From Clostridiales bacterium (lineage in GTDB: Bacteria; Bacillota_A; Clostridia; Oscillospirales; Acutalibacteraceae): a stretch of 7,293 nt of DNA. A program made the position numbers and the translations under genes. Below, piece after piece: positions 1-5,344 of the stretch (its first letter is position 1; the number at the start of each line of letters is the position of its first letter). Where the stretch lies: positions 1 to 7,293 of the forward strand of contig VSOH01000070.1 of NCBI GenBank assembly GCA_009774735.1, written 5' to 3'. The notes under the pieces were generated by a model. It saw only the letters and a program-made list of their open reading frames with translations. It had not been told where the DNA came from and did no database searches.

Positions 1-29
1 GTGCTATTATATTATTTGTCAAAAATCAG

Positions 30-53
30 TATAATAATCAAAGGGACGGTGAG
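30..53 (+). promoter_or_regulatory. Possible -10 box and ribosome binding site of the DUF4364 gene
   Basis: A perfect TATAAT lies at 30-35, and GGTGAG at 48-53 sits just before the ATG at 57. No convincing TTGACA-like -35 is present 16-18 nt upstream; the hexamer there is TTATAT at 7-12. Transcription from this box would give a leader of only about 15 nt. TATAAT can occur by chance in such AT-rich DNA, so the promoter call is tentative, while the ribosome binding site is more secure. Confidence 0.35.
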
Positions 54-56
54 ATA

Positions 57-623
57 ATGGACAAGGAATATAACCCTGTTTTGGATTTTGATGCTTTTAC
101 AGCAGGCATTGAGGACGGTGGATTACGCTCAAGTTCCGCAATATCTATATTAGTCTGTTATATTCTTGCCAACTGTGAGAAAAAAATAACAGCACAGAAT
201 ATAATAGATGCAATTGTCGATGGAAAAATAGCAAATTATTTTGAAGTATCAAACGCTATTTCAAAAATGATTAAAAAGGGTCATTTCAAAGAAAATGAAA
301 ATGGCTATCTTGAAATAAGCAAGGACTGCAAATTTGCTGTTGATATCGTTGAAAAAGACCTGCCTATAACAATAAGAGAAAAAAGTATTGAAATGGTAAG
401 AAAACTTGCCGAGCGTGAAATCAACAAAAAGGAAAACAAGGTTGAAATAATCCCTGAAAACGGATATTTTAAAATAACAATGCATGTAAGTGACATTGAC
501 AAGGACTTTATGGTGCTGTCACTGAATGTTCCTACAATGGCACAGGCAGAGCTGATTAGAGATAAATTCCAGCAAAATCCAACAGAAATTTATCAAAATT
601 TAATTAATTCAATTTTTAATTAG
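57..623 (+). CDS. DUF4364 family winged-helix-like protein
   Basis: The 188-residue protein resembles the DUF4364 family of Firmicutes, a group of small proteins of unknown role whose N-terminal half looks like a winged helix of PadR/MarR type. Residues about 25-75 are predicted helical, with the family-like stretch around Asn60-Tyr61-Phe62 and a following putative recognition helix (Val64-Lys74). A short wing-like segment with Gly83-Tyr84 leading into Ile87-Ser88-Lys89 follows. The C-terminal half (about 120-188) alternates beta-like and helical segments and ends near the usual family length. There is no signal peptide or membrane segment, so it is probably cytoplasmic. The ATG at 57 is chosen because purine-rich AAGGGA (41-46) and GGTGAG (48-53) precede it. 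The reading frame has no stop back to the window edge, so a longer N-terminus is not formally excluded. It stands alone on this strand and converges on the neighbouring operon. DNA binding is inferred and the target is unknown. Confidence 0.8.
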   Translation: MDKEYNPVLDFDAFTAGIEDGGLRSSSAISILVCYILANCEKKITAQNIIDAIVDGKIANYFEVSNAISKMIKKGHFKENENGYLEISKDCKFAVDIVEKDLPITIREKSIEMVRKLAEREINKKENKVEIIPENGYFKITMHVSDIDKDFMVLSLNVPTMAQAELIRDKFQQNPTEIYQNLINSIFN

Positions 624-632
624 CATTTTTTA

Positions 633-658
633 AGGAGAGGGCTTAAAAGCCCTCTCTT
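633..658 (+). terminator. Hairpin downstream of the DUF4364 gene
   Basis: An inverted repeat with arms GAGAGGGCTT (635-644) and AAGCCCTCTC (647-656), extendable by a G-T and an A-T pair, starts about 10 nt after the stop codon at 621-623. The GC-rich core and tiny loop make it very stable. The tract after it on the plus strand (TTAATATTTA) is only moderately T-rich, so it may be a weak intrinsic terminator or an mRNA 3' end stabiliser for the DUF4364 transcript. On the minus strand the bases beyond it are A-rich, so it would not act as an intrinsic terminator in that direction. Confidence 0.6.
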
Positions 659-684
659 AATATTTACAGAAAGTAAATTAAGAT

Positions 685-715
685 AAAAAAGGCAAGGAGA
701 AACTCCTTGCCTTTT
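685..715. terminator. Bidirectional rho-independent terminator between convergent genes
   Basis: The arms AAAAGGCAAGGAG (687-699) and CTCCTTGCCTTTT (703-715) pair perfectly over 13 bp around an AAA loop. Read on the minus strand the stem is followed by a run of six T (complement of 685-690), placing a classic intrinsic terminator about 20-50 nt after the stop of the IspH-S1 gene. Read on the plus strand the stem ends in TTTT and is followed by GATTTTTATG, so it can also stop read-through from the DUF4364 gene. Confidence 0.85.
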
Positions 716-733
716 GATTTTTATGTAGCCCTA

Positions 734-2785
734 TTATTCAGCGTCATCCTCGTCAGCAAGAATTGCAACTGTTTCTTCAGGCTTTGAGATAAGCTCTTTC
801 ATTGAAAGAGAAACTCTCTTCTTATCATAGTCAACATCAATAATTCTAACGTCAACCTCGTCACCAACACTGAGTACATCAGCAGGTGTCTTAACTCTTT
901 CCCATGAAATCTGGCTGATATGAATTAAACCGTCTATACCCGGAATAACATTAGCGAATGCACCGAAAGCAGCGATTGAAACAATCTTAGCCTTGCAGTC
1001 TGTACCAACAGGATAATCTCTCTTAAGAATCTCCCATGGGTTATCCTCAATCTTCTTGAAGCCGAGAGAAATCTTTTTATTCTCCGCATCAAGGCTCTTA
1101 ATTGTTACCTCAACAACATCGCCAACCTTAACAACCTCTGACGGATGCTTAATTCTGTTCCATGAAAGTTCGCTGATATGAATCATACCGTCCATACCAC
1201 CGATATCAACAAATGCGCCATAGCTTGTAAGTGACTTAACTGTGCCGTTAAGCTTCTGACCCTCTTCAAGTGAAGCCCAAAGAGCTTCCTGCTGAGCCTT
1301 TCTTTCTTCGTTAGCAACAACCTTAATTGAGCCAACTGCACGGCGTCTTGAATTATTAATGTCAATAATTCTGAAACGAGCTGTTGTATTCTTAAGAATA
1401 TCAAGCTCCTGTCCGCGAGCAACACCTGTGAGTGATGCAGGAACAAATACTCTTGTACCCTTAGCAACAACAATTACACCGCCCTTAACAACAGCGGTAA
1501 CAGTACCCTCAAGTACTTCATCATTTTCCTTGGCAGCAACAATGTCCTCCCAGCCCTTAAACTGGTCAACAAGCTTCTTAGAAAGCTTGAGCACACCTTC
1601 ACTGTCATCAGTTTTCATAATAACAAGGCTAAGCTCATCACCAATGCTAACAGCATCCTCTGGCTTAGTAATTGGCTCTGATGACAAATCATCAAAAGCG
1701 ATAACACCAGTTTGCTTTCTACCCTCAACATCAACAAATACCTCTGTTGGAGTAATGTTAACAACTGTACCTTTTACTACCTTGCTGTTTTCATCTTCCC
1801 TGAATGATTCTTCAAGCATTTCTTCGAAGGTTGCCTCACCATCAGCAGATGCTTTGACAGCAGGCTCAGTAGCCTTATCAGCGGTATCTGCTGTCTCCAC
1901 AACTGAATCAGTTGTTTCAACTTCCTTTTCAATAATTTCTTCGGACATGGATTTTAGTACCTCCTTGATAATAACCGAGGGTGTTGAAGCCCCCGCAGTA
2001 ACACCAACTACCTTATAAAGACTGAGGTCAATATCGTGCAGCTCTTCGGCGGTTTCTATTAAATAGGTATCTGCCTTGGCTTTACAAACATCCCTAAGCT
2101 TACAGGTGTTAGATGAATGTCTACCGCCGATTACAATCATAGCGTCTGCTTCCTCGGAAATGGAAGCCGCTTCCTCCTGTCTGTCGGCTGTAGCATTACA
2201 TATTGTACTATAAATTTTGCAATTTGTATATAGTTTTTTTAGAATTTTCTCGCATTTTTTCCATTCTTTTAAAGAAAATGTGGTCTGCGAAACACAAATC
2301 AACGATTTTTCGTCAATAAGACCATTATTTTTCAGTATAAAGTTAAGTTCTTCATCATTTTTAAACACAAAGCTCTTACCACGGCAATAAGAGCGAATAC
2401 CCATAACCTCGGGATGATTTTCGTCACCTGCAATAAGGGTAACTGTTCCCTCCTGCTGCTCACTTACAATTCTGTGAATTTTTGAAACAAAGGGACAGGT
2501 GGCATCTATATAATCAACATTGCTGTCACCTGCACGATCAATAACCGTTTTTTCAACTCCGTGAGTTCTAATGACAACCGTATAGCCATCCGGACACTCG
2601 GAAATATCATCAATAATTTTAACACCCTTGCTTTCAAGATCAGCTACAAGCTGTGAATTATGAATTATCGGTCCTAAGGTACATACCCTTTCACCCTTTT
2701 CAACAAGCTCATAAACAAGATTTACTGCTCTGTCAACACCAAAACAAAACCCTGCTGTTTTTGCAAGCTTAATCATAATCTGCAT
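734..2785 (-). CDS. ispH-rpsA: Bifunctional 4-hydroxy-3-methylbut-2-enyl diphosphate reductase (IspH) / ribosomal protein S1
   Basis: This 683-residue fusion joins two proteins. Residues about 4-280 are IspH (LytB), the last enzyme of the MEP pathway, which reduces HMBPP to IPP and DMAPP using a 4Fe-4S cluster. The three cluster cysteines are visible as Cys14 (GFCFGV), Cys97 (ATCPFV) and Cys196 (TICNAT). The substrate-site residues His42, His75, His124, Glu126, Thr168/169, Ser224/225, Asn226 and Ser267 are also present, so it should be active. After an acidic linker (282-332) come four S1 OB-fold repeats at about 334-405, 422-490, 508-578 and 593-665. Repeats 3 and 4 carry the canonical GAF and DGxIHIS motifs; 1 and 2 are divergent. 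The tail is acidic. Such fusions are known in Clostridia. The ATG at 2785 follows GGGAGG (2790-2795) by 4 nt. Met4 (2776) is an alternative that makes an ATGA overlap with the plsC stop and fits the usual IspH N-terminus. It is the last gene of the operon. Confidence 0.95.
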   Translation of the reverse strand: MQIMIKLAKTAGFCFGVDRAVNLVYELVEKGERVCTLGPIIHNSQLVADLESKGVKIIDDISECPDGYTVVIRTHGVEKTVIDRAGDSNVDYIDATCPFVSKIHRIVSEQQEGTVTLIAGDENHPEVMGIRSYCRGKSFVFKNDEELNFILKNNGLIDEKSLICVSQTTFSLKEWKKCEKILKKLYTNCKIYSTICNATADRQEEAASISEEADAMIVIGGRHSSNTCKLRDVCKAKADTYLIETAEELHDIDLSLYKVVGVTAGASTPSVIIKEVLKSMSEEIIEKEVETTDSVVETADTADKATEPAVKASADGEATFEEMLEESFREDENSKVVKGTVVNITPTEVFVDVEGRKQTGVIAFDDLSSEPITKPEDAVSIGDELSLVIMKTDDSEGVLKLSKKLVDQFKGWEDIVAAKENDEVLEGTVTAVVKGGVIVVAKGTRVFVPASLTGVARGQELDILKNTTARFRIIDINNSRRRAVGSIKVVANEERKAQQEALWASLEEGQKLNGTVKSLTSYGAFVDIGGMDGMIHISELSWNRIKHPSEVVKVGDVVEVTIKSLDAENKKISLGFKKIEDNPWEILKRDYPVGTDCKAKIVSIAAFGAFANVIPGIDGLIHISQISWERVKTPADVLSVGDEVDVRIIDVDYDKKRVSLSMKELISKPEETVAILADEDDAE
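1946..1966 (-). promoter_or_regulatory. Internal Shine-Dalgarno and ATG at the IspH/S1 junction
   Basis: On the minus strand a perfect AAGGAGG (1960-1966) is followed after 11 nt by ATG (1946-1948), in frame with the fusion and encoding Met280. The site sits where free-standing IspH proteins normally end, after Ile-Lys-Glu-Val. Initiation here would give a 404-residue S1 protein with an acidic N-terminus. The spacing is longer than ideal, and AAG GAG also simply encodes Lys274-Glu275, so use of this start is an inference. Confidence 0.45.
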
Positions 2786-3423
2786 TCAGCCTCCCAAAGC
2801 TCGGTAATTCTGCCCATTACCATATTAGCTGCATCTTTAATATCGTGAGGTCCGACATTTTCCTTATCAAGACCAAGCTCACTGTTTTTAATCAGTTTAC
2901 CGTATGAAACAGTTACGTGACTGCCGGGCTTTATTTTGCCTTTGCAGCAAATAGCAACAGGAAGAATATCTGCACCTGTAGCCTTTGCAATAACAGCAAC
3001 GCCTGCCTTTGCCTTTTGGGGCACACCGTCCTTATCCTTAATACGCTTGCCCTCCGGACAGATTGCCATTACATGACCCTCTTCAATAATCTTGATGCCA
3101 TAGTCAATTGCAGAAGTATCTCCCTTGCCTCTTTTAACAGGAAAGCCATACATATGCGTAATAAACCAGGCTGCAATAGGATTTTTGAACAGCTCAACCT
3201 TAGCCATAAAGTGAAGCGGCGGAACCTGCTTTGGACATGCAACAAAAATCGGGTCAACAGCACAGGTATGGTTGATTGCAACTATGTAATTATTATTTTT
3301 CGGCACATTTTCAAGCCCCTTGAATTTTGTATGGTAAACAATTTTTACAAGCGGTCTGAAAGCAACCTTAATAAAATTGTAAAGCTTATAGTGCTTTACC
3401 TGAGAGTAATCAAATTCCTTCAC
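2773..3423 (-). CDS. plsC: 1-acyl-sn-glycerol-3-phosphate acyltransferase (PlsC/LPLAT family)
   Basis: This 216-residue protein belongs to the lysophospholipid acyltransferase family, which acylates lysophosphatidic acid to phosphatidic acid at the inner face of the membrane. The four family blocks are seen in order. NHTCAVD (51-57) is the catalytic NHx4D. GFPVKRG (93-99) supplies the binding Arg98. PEGKR (123-127) is a variant of the usual FPEGTR that keeps the Glu, Gly and Arg but has Cys122 in place of Phe and Lys126 in place of Thr. ILPVAI (153-158) is the last block. Length is normal for a short clostridial PlsC. There is no clear transmembrane helix; the N-terminal residues 15-30 are amphipathic with basic residues and could associate with the membrane. 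The start is GTG, overlapping the cmk stop as GTGA, and is supported by AAGGAG (3432-3437) 8 nt upstream. The 3' end overlaps the start of the IspH-S1 gene. The acyl donor (acyl-ACP, acyl-CoA) and exact substrate cannot be told from sequence. Confidence 0.9.
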   Translation of the reverse strand: MKEFDYSQVKHYKLYNFIKVAFRPLVKIVYHTKFKGLENVPKNNNYIVAINHTCAVDPIFVACPKQVPPLHFMAKVELFKNPIAAWFITHMYGFPVKRGKGDTSAIDYGIKIIEEGHVMAICPEGKRIKDKDGVPQKAKAGVAVIAKATGADILPVAICCKGKIKPGSHVTVSYGKLIKNSELGLDKENVGPHDIKDAANMVMGRITELWEAECRL

Positions 3424-4082
3424 TGCATATTCTCCTTAATAATATTAATTATCAGCTCAATTGACTGCTGTAAATCAAGCTCTGATGTATCAGCCATAAC
3501 AGACTCATCTGTCGGCTTAAGTGGTGCAATATCACGGTGAGAATCCTGATAGTCACGTTGGTTGACATCAGCAAGCACGTCCTCATATGTGACCTTTTCA
3601 CCCTTTTCAATAAGCTCCTTATATCTTCTGTCGGCTCTGCATTCGGGTGATGCAAATAAAAAGATTTTAGGCCGAGCATTCGGCAGAACAACTGAAGCAA
3701 TGTCACGCCCGTCCATAATAACATTATTCTCACGGGCAATATCACGCTGAAGATCAAGAAGAAACGCTCTTACCTCCGGTATAGCGGAAACCTTTGATGC
3801 CGCCATGGAAATTTCAGGTGTTCTGATAAGTGATGAAACATTCTCACCATTGAGATAAACACACTGACTGCCATCATCGGCAAAGCCGAGCTTAACAGTT
3901 ATATCATTAAGCATATTAATTATTTTTTCATTATCATCAGCACCACACCTTACAGCACTGAGTGCAATTGTTCGGTAGAGTGCACCTGTGTCAACATAAA
4001 TAAAGCCAAGGGTCTTAGCTGCTGCTTTGGCAATCGTTGACTTGCCTGCACCTGCAGGTCCGTCAATAGCTACATTAATCAT
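3420..4082 (-). CDS. cmk: Cytidylate kinase (CMP/dCMP kinase)
   Basis: This is a 220-residue P-loop nucleoside monophosphate kinase that phosphorylates CMP and dCMP with ATP in the cytoplasm, feeding CTP and dCTP pools and recycling CMP from RNA turnover and phospholipid synthesis. The Walker A loop is GPAGAGKST (8-16), followed by the CMP-binding DTGALYR (31-37). The large NMP-binding insert typical of bacterial Cmk spans roughly 60-110. DGRDI (124-128) is the family signature, basic lid residues lie in ADRRY (150-154), and Arg176-Asp177 to Pro187-Leu188 form the conserved C-terminal block. Length matches the family. The ATG at 4082 is preceded by GAGAGG (4090-4095) with 7 nt spacing and lies 15 nt after the upstream stop. 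Its TGA overlaps the GTG of plsC by 4 nt, suggesting translational coupling. Cmk next to rpsA is a widespread bacterial arrangement; here plsC lies between them. Confidence 0.96.
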   Translation of the reverse strand: MINVAIDGPAGAGKSTIAKAAAKTLGFIYVDTGALYRTIALSAVRCGADDNEKIINMLNDITVKLGFADDGSQCVYLNGENVSSLIRTPEISMAASKVSAIPEVRAFLLDLQRDIARENNVIMDGRDIASVVLPNARPKIFLFASPECRADRRYKELIEKGEKVTYEDVLADVNQRDYQDSHRDIAPLKPTDESVMADTSELDLQQSIELIINIIKENMQ

Positions 4083-4097
4083 AAAACTGCCTCTCTT

Positions 4098-5324
4098 TTA
4101 TTCCATATTTTCTGCACACACAGCCGCAGTAGAAAATGCAATCTGCAAATTAAAACCGCCTGTATATGCATCAACATCAATAACCTCACCGATAAAATAG
4201 AGATTATCAACAATTTTTGATTTCATTGTTTTCGGGTCAAGCTCCTTAACATCAATACCGCCTGAGGTAATAATTGCCTCCTCAACAGGCCGAAAGCTGC
4301 TTACATTAACTGTAAAATGCTTAAGAAGATGAGCAAGAGCCTGTCTTTGCTCCTTAGTAATCTGATTACACTTGGTATTCGGTGAAACACCGCTGATTAA
4401 AACTATAACAGGAATTAGTTTTTTAGGCAACAGCTTTGACAAAGAATTTATAAAATCTTTATTGGAAAATTCAGAAAAATCCTTTTGCAGACGCTTATCA
4501 AGAGTCTGCAAATCAAGTGCAGGCTTAAAATCAATTTCTATTTTATAATCCTTTTTTCCCATATTTCCAATGTGGCTTGAAGCTGAAAGAATAACAGGAC
4601 CGGACACACCGTAATGAGTAAAAATCATTTCACCGAAATCGGTAAATATTTCCTTTTCATTTTCAAAAAGTGTAACAGAAATATTTTTCAGTGACAATCC
4701 CTGAAGCTTCGGTACAAAGTTATTTGAGCACACCAACGGCACAAGGCTTGGCTTGATTGATGTCACATTGTGCTCCACAGACCTTGCAAGAATATACCCA
4801 TCACCTGTTGAGCCTGTTAAGGGGTAGCTTTTACCGCCTGTGGCAACAACAACCCTGTCACAGAAAATTTTTGATTTATCAGAAAGTATAACGGCTTTAA
4901 TTTCCTCGTTTTCAGTTTCAAAAGCCTTAGCCTCTGCCTGAACAATTTTAACACCGCTGTCCTTACAATATCGGACAAGGGCATCAACAATATCCACAGC
5001 CTTGTCGCTTTGAGGAAAAACACGATTTCCTCTTTCGATTTTAAGAGGCACTCCGAGTTCCTCAAAAAGTGCCATCGTGTCATACGGCATAAAATGTGAA
5101 AAAGCCGAATACATAAACCTTGGATTGGTTGGAACATTTGATATTAAATCGTCAAGCTCAAAGCAGGCATTTGTAACATTACATCTGCCCTTACCTGTTA
5201 TCATCAGCTTTCTTGCGGGTCTGTTCATTTTTTCAAGCAGTGTAACATCAAAACCCCTTTGTGCAAGTTTAGCACCGCACAAAAGACCTGCTGCACCTGC
5301 GCCTATTATAACTACGGCTGACAT
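4098..5324 (-). CDS. HI0933/BaiN-like FAD-dependent oxidoreductase
   Basis: This 408-residue flavoprotein belongs to the HI0933 (YhiN) family, also annotated as aminoacetone oxidase family or BaiN-like. The N-terminal Rossmann fold shows the FAD dinucleotide motif GAGAAG (8-13), with Glu31 at the end of the second strand to bind the ribose. The family hallmarks follow: GKGRCNVTN (44-52), GNRVFPQS (99-106), ATGGKSYP (161-168), ITSGG (352-356) and the C-terminal FAD block GEVIDVDAYTGGFN (379-392). Length and motif order are complete, with no signal peptide or membrane segment, so it is a soluble cytoplasmic enzyme. The substrate is not evident: characterised relatives include a bile-acid intermediate reductase, but the family is widespread in bacteria with no bile-acid link, so that role should not be transferred. 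The ATG at 5324 has AGGAG (5331-5335) 6 nt upstream. It starts 20 nt after the ABC-F stop and ends 15 nt before cmk. Confidence 0.93.
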   Translation of the reverse strand: MSAVVIIGAGAAGLLCGAKLAQRGFDVTLLEKMNRPARKLMITGKGRCNVTNACFELDDLISNVPTNPRFMYSAFSHFMPYDTMALFEELGVPLKIERGNRVFPQSDKAVDIVDALVRYCKDSGVKIVQAEAKAFETENEEIKAVILSDKSKIFCDRVVVATGGKSYPLTGSTGDGYILARSVEHNVTSIKPSLVPLVCSNNFVPKLQGLSLKNISVTLFENEKEIFTDFGEMIFTHYGVSGPVILSASSHIGNMGKKDYKIEIDFKPALDLQTLDKRLQKDFSEFSNKDFINSLSKLLPKKLIPVIVLISGVSPNTKCNQITKEQRQALAHLLKHFTVNVSSFRPVEEAIITSGGIDVKELDPKTMKSKIVDNLYFIGEVIDVDAYTGGFNLQIAFSTAAVCAENME

Positions 5325-5344
5325 AAAACTCTCCTGTATCTGTA

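Noticed and set aside
624..733. Small RNA or riboswitch between the convergent genes
   Set aside because: The 110 bases are accounted for by two simple hairpins; there is no upstream gene start for a riboswitch to control and no promoter-like sequence of its own that I can see.
1359..2018. Plus-strand 219-codon open frame opposite the IspH-S1 gene
   Set aside because: It is extremely Ser/Thr-rich and low in complexity, as expected from the antisense of an S1 and acidic-linker coding region with biased codons; it has no recognisable domain.
734..2785. Frameshift or assembly error joining separate ispH and rpsA genes
   Set aside because: The frame is continuous with no homopolymer anomaly at the joint, all domain motifs are intact on both sides, and the same fusion is known from other Clostridia.
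2917..3540. Plus-strand 207-codon open frame opposite plsC and cmk
   Set aside because: It spans the junction of two well-supported minus-strand genes, has no family motif and no convincing start site.
4098..5324. Specific assignment of the flavoprotein as a bile-acid enzyme (BaiN)
   Set aside because: No other bile-acid gene is present, and the family is widespread in bacteria without that pathway.
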